64,000 bases of DNA from Vanessa cardui (taxonomy: Eukaryota; Arthropoda; Insecta; Lepidoptera; Nymphalidae): assembly GCF_905220365.1 (NCBI RefSeq), contig NC_061153.1, forward strand, positions 4,546,001-4,610,000, given 5' to 3'. How positions within the stretch are numbered: the first letter of the stretch is position 1; each line of letters starts with the position of its first letter. A program made the translations under genes and the position numbers. The notes under the pieces were generated by a model. That model did not search any database and was not told the DNA's origin. It saw nothing but the letters and a program-made list of their open reading frames with translations. Positions 38,768 to 50,046 of the stretch are shown here, piece after piece.

Positions 38768-41700
38768 ATGGAAACGAATCGGCAGAAAATACTTAAGGAA
38801 ATGATAAAGGATATCACAAATAAAAATAAGTCCATAAACAAGACAAAACAACGAAGCAAGAAGAAGATTCAAACAGCATGTAATAAATCATTTAGTTCAT
38901 AAGAAGAAAAGCTTACACTTTTAGGGAGTTGTTCTTACCACAACCAGAACAAAGATCTGCTTAGTTTACAATCAGAACCGATACATAAAATCGCAAAAGT
39001 AAAAGAAGCCAAACACACTGAAGAAAACATATTTGCACATGAAAATAGAGAAAATAGAATAGAAGAATTTCATGACGGACAAAATGTAAGTTATATTATA
39101 ATTAATAATATTTTAATATTGGTTTCGTTAATAATTTTGTCATTCTGCGTTTATTTTTCTTTTCAGAATGTTGACACTATGAAAAATGTGGAACTGAACG
39201 ATATAATGAATATAGAAGTGGAGCACACTCAACCAATAGACAAGGATAATGAGCAAACTTTTCAAGTTTTTGAAATAAGAATCAAATTAGAAAAAGAGGT
39301 ACGTGTTTACGTAGAATGTTATTATTTAAATAAAATTAGTATTTAAGTTATCTTAGTACATATAAAAAAAAAATTAAATTTCAGTCTGTATATGACAGTA
39401 AAGATATGACAACAGTTAAAATGGACACAATCAAGCAAGGACCTGAAATAGCAGAAAGGCAAGAACAAAGCGTGGGCACACAAAATTTAATAGACCAGGA
39501 ATCACGTACTCATTTACGTGTTAACCCCACAGAAGAAAACGACAAGCAACAGCTATACAGGATCGAAACTGAACAAACGCAGCGTCTTAAACCATCAATC
39601 AGAGAAGAAATAACAGCAAAAGAAATGGAAGAACTAAGGAAATCTTTAGAAGATGGAAATATAGAGGAAATAAATTTACCGCCTTTTGCCGATGATGCAG
39701 CATCTATCGCAATAGCCAATGACGTAGTATCTGCTAAAAATCATAATAAGGTAACAAATCCTGAAATAGGCGATAATGTAGCATATCCTGAAAAAGAAAA
39801 TGAAGTAGGACCTCCAGAAAAAGTTGATGATGAAGAACCCCCTGAAAAGGATTATAACGGAATAGATAATAAGAAAAAACGAAAACTGCGAGACGTTACA
39901 ATAAAAAAAAGTTATGTAGATTTATTGTCTGAAGAAGAAGATTTTATTTGGGATTCTACATCATGGAAGGAAACTGAAGATGAATCAACTTCCAGTAATT
40001 TTGAATAAGAGAAAGAAGAAAGAAAGAGGAAAAAGTATAAAAAACACAAAAAGATTTAGTAGGCGACGATGGTTTGAGAAAGAAGAAAATAAATAAAAGG
40101 AAAATAAATAAAGAAGCGAAAATTAGCGGCAAAGAATACAAAAAAAGAGACGGTACATTGATTGAAGCAAAAGAATTACAAGCAAATCCTTGCGTGGGAA
40201 AAAAATGTGGAAACAATTGCGAAAATATAAGTGAAGAGAAAAGAAGACTTTTATTTGATCATTATTGGAGCTTGTCGTCAGAAAGAAAGAAAGACTGGCT
40301 AGTAGCAATGTCATCTCGAAAAGAAATAAAACGAAAAAGATCCAAAGATTCTTCATATAGAACCAACAATTTTGAATATTTCGTTAATGAGGGAGAAGGG
40401 CGACGAAAAGTATGTTTGCAATTTATTACGAGCACCCTTGATATTAGTCAACGGTACGTTTATTACACACTGTCCAATGCAATTATGGGATTAGCAAAGA
40501 AGGATCAAAGAGGTAAAATAATACCATCAAATAAAACATCCAACGCCGTGAAAATTTCAGCAGTAAATTTCATAAAAAAACTACCAGCCCTTTCTTCACA
40601 CTATTGTAGAAAATATAGTACCAGATTATATCTACCCGCTGAACTAAAAAATATCAAAAATTTATATCGAATTTATAAGGAAGAACAGGTTAGTCAAGGT
40701 GTTGACGTGGTGTCGGAAAGAATTTTTCGTGAAATTTTCACCAAAGATTTTAACCTCGGCTTTCACATTCCTAAAAAAGACAAGTGTGTAAAATGTTTGC
40801 GATTTGAAGGCCAAGACGTATCTGAATCTGCAGAGATGAGAAACCACTTAGAAGAGAAAGAAGCTTCAAAAAAACGAATGGCATGTCATCGTGAAATTAC
40901 TAAAATGAATCCTTCTATAGTTTGTGCGTCGTTTGATTTACAAAAGGTTTTAAACACACCTTACGGAAACAGTATGTTATTATTTTATTCGAGAAAATAC
41001 GCGGTATATAATTTGTGTTTTTATGAAAGTGTAACAAAAAATGGTTTTTGTTATGTTTGGGGAGAATCAGAAGGAAAGAGGGGTGGAAACGAAATAGCAA
41101 CTATACTAAATAAATATATAGAAACTTGCGATCAAAGAAGCACTATAAAAACGCTGATTTTGTATTCCGACTCGTGTCCTGGTCAAAATAAAAATAAATT
41201 AGTACTTGCAGCAATTCATAATGCGCTGCTTTCTTCGAAAAATTTGGAAACAATTCAAATCAATTATTTGCTTCTCGGTCATACAGAAATGACCGAAGAC
41301 AGCATACATTCTACAATTGAAAATTGTGTTCGAAATACAATAGTGTGGGTACCATCACAGTGGTTAACTATATGCCAGATAGCTAGAAAAGAGCCAATGC
41401 CTTATAATGTGGAAGCACTTACACATGATGACTTCCAAAATTATGAGGAATTCGCCGATAAGTATTTTAAAGGTAATCTTGGGGGTAAAATAAGTAAGAT
41501 AAGAGTGGCTACTTTTAAAAAATCTACCCCAAATATTATGACCGTGAAATACAGCATGAAAGATGATACGCAAGAAGAATCAATACCCATTTTTGCCAAA
41601 CCAAAATTAATTCATGCCAAATATAAATCATCAATACCAATAACCAAAAATAAATACAATGATCTCAAGAAATTGTGTGACAAATGTGTTATTCCTAAAA

Positions 41701-41789
41701 TATTTCATTCTGAATATATGAATTTGCAATACAGTTATGGTAAAGATGTGTTGGTTGACACTGACATTGAAGATGAAACAGAGGAATAA
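38768..41789 (+). pseudogene. Transposase gene (possibly Sola2-like), three exons, broken
   Basis: Exons 38768-39085, 39167-39298 and 39385-41789. The introns (39086-39166, GTAAGT...TTTCAG; 39299-39384, GTACGT...TTTCAG) keep phase 0. The N-terminal exons are acidic and low-complexity. The long C-terminal frame (40074-41789, 571 aa) has a Cys cluster (C40, C45, C49) and a possible zinc site (C238, C241, H258, C271/H272). Candidate catalytic residues are D288 in FDLQK, D366 in YSDSCPGQNKN and E416 in HSTIE. Lesions: TAA at 38900-38902, TAA at 40006-40008, and a one-base slip in an A-run near 40050. Likely cut-and-paste transposase, no longer coding. Confidence 0.6.
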
Positions 41790-42600
41790 GCAAAGAAGCT
41801 TATCCATTGAAAGTACCTACTTAATTTACATGATTCCCATTAAAAAAATAAAGAATAAAGAGGAAAAGGAGAAGTGTAGAATTAGTTTACTTTTGCGTTT
41901 TTTGTATAGAAAGTTATTTGTTTTTGTTTTACTTAATATGAGAAAAAATGTTACTTAAATAGAAAAAAAAACGTTTAATACCTAAAATTGTTAATTGTTA
42001 TTTCTTAGATCATTATATTATTAAAGCAACTTGTTTGATTTATTTATACGTTCGTTTTATTTTAACAATTTATTCAAACTACTTCAACAGATTTTAAAAT
42101 ACTGCCAATTTTTTTTGTTCTAAACGCCAATCTTTATCATTCAATCTATATTACTGTCATTTCAAACAATTAACTTTTAGTGTAAAGTGCTAAATAAACC
42201 ATTTTGGTCTGCATCTACTTCATACTATTTCAGGTGATTCAACTGATTAGCCTAATTCTATTTTTTTATCAATAGATTGTTAATACAGTTTGCCTTGCTC
42301 TAAAATAGCACCTGAATGTCACTTAAATCCTTTTCCCTGAACTTAAAATTTTAATTTTTTGGAGGTTGAATCATTTAGCCTGTTTCCAAATAAAAGTGAT
42401 TACAGGTCATTTTGTATTAAGCTACCTTTATTTCTGGTAAAAACCGACGTCATAAAATCAAAACTATACTAAATTGTGCGGATTTCTAGAAGGAAACCAA
42501 TATAGACAACGTTTTTGGAAAAAAATTAAAGCTTTATTTTTTATGATTTTTTTTTTCCGAAAAATGAAACTTTAAACTGCTCTCCTGTAAAGTTACCAAA
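41790..42600 (+). other. Transposon 3' non-coding and right subterminal region
   Basis: AT-rich, with AATAAAGAATAAAG near 41845 as a possible polyadenylation region. Scattered relics of the subterminal motif occur near 42305-42330 (AGCACCTGAATGTCACTTAAA). No gene. The frame at 41737-41958 overlaps the transposase end and has no domain. Confidence 0.5.
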
Positions 42601-42639
42601 ATGTCGCTTAATACAAATAGCCCGTGAACCCTCGATATG
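42601..42639 (-). repeat. Right terminal inverted repeat of DNA transposon
   Basis: ATGTCGCTTAATACAAATAG, continuing to CCCTCGATATG. Exact inverse of 37845-37883. Confidence 0.92.
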
Positions 42640-42769
42640 TTCCTTGTTATCGAAAAGAATATAAACTTTTTTACGGATCATCACACCTTTTATTTCCATT
42701 CCTTCATTACATTACTGTTATCTTGTCATTTCTTAAATATTCGCATATATATATTAACAGGCGTACAAT

Positions 42770-42812
42770 TTCGGCGACCTTATCGCTACATAGCGATCTC
42801 TTCCAGGCAACC
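42770..42812 (-). other. Conserved 3'-UTR hairpin of LINE-5
   Basis: Minus strand GGTTGCCTGGAAGAG, stem ATCGCTA/TAGCGAT (42782-42797), AAGGTCGCC. Identical to LINE-3. Confidence 0.75.
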
Positions 42813-43107
42813 GACGGTGTAGGATAGGTCATAGAAACTAAGGTGGGTGGTGCTGTACTAATAAGTAAAATGATGTAAGTCTATTATTAAAATTATGAAA
42901 TAAATATAGAATACACAAATTATACATTAATAAATTATATTATCAATACATATAAAATAAATAAATATACATATAAACCATGTCTTCAAACAAAACGAGT
43001 AAAAAATAAAAATAAATAAATAAACAAAATACAAAACAGAAAAAAAGAGTAAAACAAATCATTGGCGTAAAGGCAATTGAGACAGAAAGTGATTTTTTAA
43101 GATTTTT

Positions 43108-44574
43108 TTAAAAATATGTATTGGTCTCCCGAATATTTAAAGGAAGTTTGTTCCAGAGTGTAATAGCCGGAATTGTAAACGATTTTTTATAAAAAATAGA
43201 CTTATGTTCAGGCACCCTTAAAATCAGTCTCTTCGTAGAACGAGTGTGTTCTCCGGGTTTTCCTAAAAATATGAATTTATCCTTCAAGTGGAGCAACAGG
43301 ATGAAACAACATACAGTAAAGTATAGACAGGACATGCATGTTCCGGCGGAGTCTGATGGGTAGCCAATTGAGACTAGAACGAAATCGTGATATGTGGTCG
43401 AATTTGCGTAATCCAAATATAAACCGAATAAAGGTACTTTGAAGTCGCTCAAGTTTATTTAAGTGGTCTTCGGTTAAGTCCACAAAGCTTGTATCAGCGT
43501 AATCCAAAATAGGAAAGAGAAGAGTTTGCGCAAGCGTGATTTTGGTAGGAATGGGAAGAAAATTTCGAAGACGAAGCAAAGAACTCAATGCGACGAACAC
43601 CTTCCTGCTGATTTCATTCACATGGTGAGTCCAGCTAAGAGTATTATCAAGTAAAAGTCCCAGATTTTTGACAGAATCGCAATAGGGAATGACAGTATTG
43701 TCAAACATTATCAGAGGCAAGGAGGACCAGTCGACTTTTGATAGTTGTTTCTGGCTGCCAATAATTATGGCTTGAGATTTGCTAGGGTTGACATTAAGAC
43801 CAAAGGATTTACTCCACTCAAGATTGATATTGAGGTCTTTATTCATCATTGTGATTGCCAACGGAAGATTCCCCACAGTCGACTGGGTGTCAATCTGGAC
43901 ATGTCTGCAAACATGTGGTAGAGAGAAGAAAGGTTGTGAGTAATAGAATTAATGAAAATAGAGAAAAGTAACGGTGACAAAACGCCGCCCTGTGGTACGC
44001 CAACATAAATATCGCACCACGATGTGTAAGTGTCATCAGTGCGAATACGTTGCCGACGACCACGAAGATAACTGTGAAACAAGTCAATGACTGCAGGAGA
44101 GACGTTAAGAGAGCGCAGCTAACTGAGTAGGACATCAAAGTCAACACTATTAAAAGCATTGCTGAAATCCAACAAAGTCATAACAGTGAGCTGTTTACTG
44201 TCCATGCCTAATCGAATGTCATCGGTAACTTTAATAAGGACAGTAACCGTGCTATGTCCTGGGCGAAAACCAGATTGGAAAGGATTAAGCAAGTTGTTCT
44301 TGTTTAGGAAGAGATTTAATTGAAAGTGAATTAGTTTTTCAAGAACTTTCGACAGGAAGGGTAATACAGAGATAGGACAAAATCAGAAAAGGTAACAGGA
44401 TTAGCTTTCTTCGCCAGTGGTATGATATTAGCGCTTTTCCATGCTTCAGGAAATACACAGCATGAGACACATTCATTCAGGATATATGTGATCACGAGCG
44501 ATAATATTAAGAAGAGGAATGATCATAGTACGGCTAACATTATCGCTACCAAAGGCATTAGATGAGACCGTAAA
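43108..44574 (-). pseudogene. LINE-5 ORF2, C-terminal RT fragment
   Basis: Pieces 44159-43890, 44082-43846, 43876-43277 and 43452-43108 in shifting frames. Visible: LLDFSNAFNSVDFD (DNA level near 44140), GVPQGGVLSPLLFS, a catalytic region damaged near 43905 (HMFAD then a frameshift, so YADD is lost), NPSKSQAIIIGS, KLERLQSTFIRFIFGLRKFD and the C-terminal TLWNKLPLNIRE. A deletion near 43300 removes part of the C-terminal region. Homologous piece by piece to the intact LINE-3 ORF2. Confidence 0.85.
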
Positions 44575-44579
44575 TGAAA

Positions 44580-47126
44580 CAAATGCACAAATTTTGAAGT
44601 CTTTCTAGTTTGTCAAGTAGCTCTTCATTCGCATCAAGATAGCAAACATCAGCGTAGTCCAGGATAGGAAGAAGAAGGGATTGTGCAAGTAATATTTTTG
44701 TTTTGAAAGGAAGGAAATTCTGCAAACGTTTTAGAGAATGTAGAGAGAAATGGACACGTTTACTGACTTCGTTAACCTGAGCTCTCCATGATAAATTGCA
44801 ATCTATGACTAACCCCAGATTAGTAGCTTGGTCACTATATGCAATTTGAGTTCCATCATAGATAATTGATGGTACAATGTCCCAATTAATCTTGCTACGT
44901 AACTGTCTGGTACCTCATTATCATTGCCTTCGACTTCAAGGGATTAACAAGAAGCCCAAAGGATGCAGCCCAGTTCTTAATTTTTACAAGATCATAATTG
45001 ATAGCATGTATGGTCGAACACAGATTTGATAAGGTGGCGTGTCTATAAAGTTGTAAATCGTCTGCATAGAGATGGTAGTGAGAAGAAATAACTTTGGTAA
45101 TTTCATTAATGAAGATTGAAAACAGAAGAGGAGAAAGTACGCCGCCTTGCAGAACGCCAGCAGAGAGATCAGCCCAGTCCGAGGAAGCCTCATCAGACTT
45201 TACCATCTGCCGACGACCACAAAGATAAGATTGGAACCAATCAATCACAGGCTGAGCAAAGTTAAGTGAGCGAAGGATACCAAGCAATACATCAAAGTCG
45301 ACTGAATTAAAGGCATTGCTAAAATCGAGCAAAATGAGAATAGTAAACTCTCTTTTGTCCATAGCAAAGCGAATGTCTTCAGTGACTTTAAGCAGTGCGG
45401 TGGAAGTACTGTGACCGGAACGGAAACCGGATTGAAAGGAACTAAGGAGATGATTATAAGTTAGGAATTCTGACAGTTGCTTATGTACAACGTCTTCAAG
45501 GATTTTTGATAGGATAGGCAAAATAGAGATGGGACGAAATTGTGAAATTAAAGAGGGATTTGATATTTTAGGTAAAGGAATCACATGTGCTAACTTCCAA
45601 ACGGTTGGAAAGGTATTGGATTCAAAGAAAAAGTTTAAAATGTGAGTAATAACAGGGTTTAAAGAGTCAAGGACAGGTATTAACATATCCCGACTAATGT
45701 TGTCATAACCAACCGCCATGGAAGTGATAGACAGGAAGCTTCTCTTGACTTCGCTCTCTGTGACTGTATGAAAATTAAAAGGAATACAATCAGGCGTGAT
45801 GGTGTTCGCCATCTTTAACAATGTTTCAACCTTCGTAGAGGCTGAAATTGTTAAAGGGGGAGTAGAAAAATGTTTATTTAGAGAATTCAAATCAAATGAA
45901 TGTTGAGAAGATTTTGAGGGATTACCCACGCCTAAAGATTTAAAAAATCTCCACATTTGTGAAGTAGTCAGTTTAACGATGGAGGAGTGGATGAAACGGC
46001 GTTTAGCATCTCTACACATCCTATTGCAGAGATTTCGCAATTTTTTGTACGTCGCAATATTGAGGTCAGTAGGGTTCCTTTTAGAGACTCTCTTGGCTTT
46101 GTCACGTTTTGCCATAATATTTTTAATAGTTTCAGTAAGCCAAGGTGCAGGTACCTTAATTTTCCTAATTGGAGCGTGCTTGTCATACAATTTTGTTAAT
46201 GACTCATTAAAATAGGCCACCTTATCGTCAACATTCGTAAACGCATGAATATTACTTCAGTCAATGCCATTGGCGTCATAACATAAATTTGCAATATTTA
46301 TATTTTCCATATTGCGTCTTAAAATTGTTTTGGTCTTGTGCTTTGAGAAGGAGAGTTTATAGCTAATGAAGAGTAAATCATGGAAGGAGAAAGGAGCTGT
46401 AAGCTGACCATGAGCTGACACACTGTGAGGGTTGGAGACAATAATGACTTCAAGAAGAGACGGAGTACAAGTAGGTGAAAAATGAGTTTCTGAGAGAGGA
46501 AGAATAGTAAAATTAAAAGAAGACACGATAGATTTTAAATTTGTCGCTCTGTGATCATTTTTCACGAGACAAGTGTTAAGATCACCCATTATGATCACAT
46601 GTTCATAAGAAGGTGAAAGTTTCTCAAGAAGGTCTTCAAAGGTGTTAAAATAATTAATATTTAAGGAAGGACAATAGAGGACCCCTAAAAGGAGTTTAGT
46701 GTGATGGGAAGAAATTTCTATGAAGAGATTGTTGTATTAACCGAAAGGGTATATTTTTTCGTAAGAAAATGCAAACACCTCCCCCTCTCTGAGAAACTCG
46801 TCATTACGAATTAGAGTGAAATCCGATAAAGTGTAAAGAGTCGAAGGAAGAGAAGGTTTTAACCAAGACTCAGAAACAAGGATACCGTCGACCTGCACGT
46901 TGCTAAACGATGCGAGACAATCAGAGTAATGTGCCGAAATGCTTTGCGCATTTATATGTACAAAATTAAGACCATTATAATTGCAGGAAAAGATAGAATT
47001 TAATTGTGAATCAACGGTCAAGCCTTCACTATCAAAAGATTGATTATGGCTAGAAACACTACGGAAATCATCTGAGGAGCATGAAAAGAAATCATCATTT
47101 ATACAAGCATCACTTAAGTCAGACAT
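44580..47126 (-). pseudogene. LINE-6 ORF2 (endonuclease-RT), broken
   Basis: Pieces: 47126-46737 (MSDLSDACINDDFFS, HINAQSISAHYSD, VSESWLKPSLPS), 46598-46257 (MGDLNTCLVKND, SFHDLLFISYK) and 46220-44895 (441 aa). The last holds HAPIRKIKVPAPWLTE, FRPISILPILSKILE, QSGFRSGHSTSTALL, LLDFSNAFNSVDFD, AGVLQGGVLSPLLFS and catalytic YADD near 45060. GVLQ replaces the usual GVPQ. Frameshifts occur near 46770 (the GGG run), 46640, 46240 and 44895. The remaining 44580-44894 reads as the C-terminal region in another frame before being cut off. Confidence 0.87.
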
Positions 47127-47695
47127 ATAGATATAAAATAAATATTAATATATAAATACATATATATATACCTTAATCTAAATAAATGAAATAGTAAAAA
47201 CAATTAAACGAAATAAAAATACTACTAATCACAAGCGATACAAATAATCTCCCACATTATTTGCCCCTGGCTTAATAAATACATAACAAAAAGAGAAACA
47301 AAGAAGAAAAAAAAAGTCTATATCTATGCTACATATCTACAATTATACATATGATGACACAAATATTTTGAAATTCTAAATAGCTGCTACAAAATATAGA
47401 TATTAAATATATATCTATTTTAAAATTTAAAATGCAAAGAAAAAGAAACATAGCTGCTTATTCACCACAAAGATAAACATTTTCAATCAGAATATCCGAT
47501 CGCTAATCTGCTGTCAAGCGTGTCAATGTCAGTTGTCACGCGTCAGTTATTTGACTGTTGTTCAAGTCTCTTGTCTTTTAGGTTAAATTATACTGTTTAA
47601 AAACAATTTGAAGAATTTAACGAATTTTTAGACTGCCGACTCGTAAATAAGAAAAAATAAGAGTAACATATTATTAATTGGCAGCAAAAAACCAA

Positions 47696-48484
47696 CTACA
47701 CGGACACAAATACATACACACGGGTGACGTAATGAATGGCAGACAGCAATTTAGGAATATATGAGAAACCTTTACTTTGTAGTAACTTTAACCCGCCGAG
47801 ATCTTGTCTGTCCGACGCACTGGAAACTTGAGGAAACTTTTCGCAACGATCCTTTAATTCGGCCGATGTAAGGATCTTTTTACGGCTTTTATCTGGAAAC
47901 GCCACAATGATTACTCCATCAGATGTCTAGCAATTTTTCATACCGAAATGTTTCCTAGCAGCAACGAATAATTCTTGCCTGGGCTTAGTCAAAAATTCAG
48001 ATATAGTAACTCCAGACCCTTTTAGAGATGTTTTAAAGTTCCAAACAAGATTTCTGTGCTTTGTGGCAATAAAACGAACCAGTATTGGCCTTGGTTTTTC
48101 CTTCTTTGTACCAAGACGATGGCAGATATCCAGCTGTGAAGAGTCAATACTAGTCAGCTTTAATTGATTGTGCAACACGGATTGAATCTTGCTCTCCACT
48201 TGCTCGTCAGTACTCTCCGGCAGACCGTGAAAAAGCAGCACTCTGCTGCGGGAACGAGCTTCCTGCATATCAAAACCCACCGAAAGCAGCTGTAATTGCT
48301 GACGAAGCATACTGAGCGTCTTCCAGATTAAATCTTTGAAAGCGGCATAGTCCGAGGCGAGAGAACTGAAGTCTCCAAAGGTAGTAGTCGGTGGTTTAGT
48401 GCTTCCTTGTGCTTGTGTTGACAGTGAGAGCATTTTATCAAATTGATTCATGCGGGACTCGAACATTTTAACAATGTTATCCAT
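47696..48484 (-). pseudogene. LINE-6 ORF1 (coiled coil, RRM-like, C-terminal domain) with one internal stop
   Basis: ATG at 48484. The N-terminal part (NIVKMFESRMNQFDKML) and 'DYAAFKDLIWKTLSMLRQQL' are helical and coiled-coil-like. An RRM-like fold follows (RVLLFHGLPE, LDICHRLG, RPILVRFI) and then a C-terminal domain (GSGVTISEFLTKPRQELFVA). This is the ORF1 layout shared with L1-type ORF1 proteins, which bind and chaperone element RNA. TAG at 47927 replaces the tryptophan seen in LINE-5's ORF1 (SRSWTKDG). The frame continues beyond it (TSDGVIIVAFPD) to 47696. Confidence 0.8.
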
Positions 48485-48677
48485 GTTCTTGCTGAGCTGG
48501 TTATGTAAATCAATTGTACTTGTATTAATGTTGAGAATTGATTGTGAACCAGGTAATGTGGGAATTTATATTAACTTTAACACTTCATATATTATTATTT
48601 GCAGAAAAATGAAATTTGAAATAAAAACTTAAGAGCAAAAATTTTTGTTGTTGATATTTTAACCTACCCGAAACTTT

Positions 48678-49610
48678 TTACTTGGTGAATTGGCGCATGA
48701 ACGTCGTACAGTTGATTGAGCAACGAGCTATAGCAACCCCTTGCTCAATACAAGACGCCGCCTCCACTGCTGACCAATCAATATTTCGCGCATCAGCTCG
48801 TAGCTGTTCAACATCCATTCCAGCAAAATTACGCCGCAGAAGTATCTTAGGTTTACCTTTAGGACGGTGCAGTTTATATGAAAGAAAAATTAAATCATGA
48901 TAAGAAAAAGCATCGGCAGAACACTGACCGTGCTTGGAAACGAAATCAGGAGAAGACACAATTATAAGGTCAAGAAGAGAAGGAATGGAATTTGGATATC
49001 TGTTCGTCGCTGAAAGAGGAAGAATATGCATGTTACACGCTTCGCAAATAGATACAAGCTAATGGGCTTTACTGTCATCCTTCAGTAGACATATGTTGAA
49101 GTTACCCATTAATATGGTGTGACCATAATTTGGGACAAATGTTTCTACAAGGGCTTCGAAAGAGGAAAAGAAATTCGTTAATAGAGAGGGACTGTAAAAA
49201 ACGCCAAGTAAAATTATAGTCTGGCTTAGAGAAACTTCTACAAGTGAGTGTTCAGCCGAATCAACAGGAGGTGGCTGACATGACGAACTTACAATTTTAA
49301 AAGGAATGTAGGATCTAAGATAGATCGCCGCCACACCACCACCAGTCCTGTTGCTTCGATCATTACGAATGAGATGGAACCCTGGCAAAGAATACGAAGT
49401 AGAATAGGTAAACAGGGTTTAAGCCACGATTCCGATACTAAAATCGCATGAATATCACGGGACTCAAAAGAGGCAAGCATGTCAGGATTATGGGCTGGAA
49501 CACTTTGGGCATTTATGTGTACTACGTTAAGATCTTTCACACAATCAGAAATGAAAGAATTAAGATTGGCGTTGACTGTGAATGTGATGAATACAATAAT
49601 TTGAAGACAT
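48678..49610 (-). pseudogene. LINE-5 ORF2, endonuclease fragment
   Basis: Pieces 49540-49289 (LNVVHINAQSVPAHNPDM, ILVSESWLKPCLP), 49388-49059 (FHLIRNDRSNRTGGGVA, MGNFNICLLKDD) and 49031-48678 (SLLDLIIVSSPDF, SYHDLIFLSYK). It is close to LINE-3. The metal-binding GDFN is altered to GNFN, so the endonuclease would be dead even without the frameshifts. The ORF2 start lies in a perfect 48-bp palindrome (49599-49646). Confidence 0.85.
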
Positions 49611-50046
49611 TGTAATTATATATATATAATTACAATGTCTTCAAATATATATATAAAACTTAGAATAATTAAAAAAAAAAAAACAAATAATAATAATAAT
49701 TTTAAAATCAACTTAACAAGTAGTTTTACGTATTTACTGTAACTGTGCCCGACATCCACCAGCAGCATGAAAGAGACCAAAAGTATAACAAAACGTAGTA
49801 AAAAAAATAATTATTTACAAAATAAATGAAAAATGAAAAAAAATATGCGAGACCTGTGGCGGTAATTAGGAATATTAGATAAACAGTTGCAAATAAGACG
49901 TGAAAAAGTGAACCCGCGTCGCTCGTTGATAGTGCGATATCTTTAGTGTCACAGTGTTGATTTTTTAAAAAGTAAAGGATAACGAAGGTCTTAATTACAT
50001 ACATACACAGCTAGGAAGTGAATCAATATGAGACTTATAACAAAAA

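Larger units (their letters stand above)
37850..42634 (+). mobile_element. DNA transposon with perfect TIRs, subterminal repeats and an intron-containing transposase pseudogene
   Basis: The ends are exact inverted repeats: 37845-37883 and 42601-42639, 39 bp including the flanking ATAT. If ATAT is the 4-bp target duplication, the TIR is 34 bp starting CGAGGGTTCACGGGC. Inside the left end, five 43-44-bp tandem units (38132-38348) resemble the TIR in the opposite direction. One gene on the plus strand has two short introns. The transposase motifs (FDLQK, YSDSCPGQNKN, HTEMTEDSIHSTIE) recall the Sola2-like insect family, but I cannot confirm this without a search. Confidence 0.8.
42757..44574 (-). 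mobile_element. LINE-5, 3' half (RT C-terminus and 3' UTR)
   Basis: Same subfamily as LINE-3 (close match along the whole length, including the 3' UTR from 42757 and the hairpin). On the minus strand it starts abruptly near 44574 in the N-terminal RT region (MIIPLL motif) and runs to the 3' end. I join it with 48671-50900, the same subfamily and strand, as one copy split by LINE-6. Confidence 0.75.
44575..48670 (-). mobile_element. LINE-6: ORF1, spacer and ORF2, 3' end missing
   Basis: The most complete LINE layout of the HINAQS family here: 5' UTR, ORF1 (47696-48484), about 570-base spacer, ORF2 (44580-47126). It belongs to a different subfamily from LINE-3 and LINE-5. Its C-terminal coding end and 3' UTR are absent: sequence switches to LINE-5 at about 44574. 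At the 5' side it abuts LINE-5 ORF2 sequence at about 48671. Confidence 0.82.
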
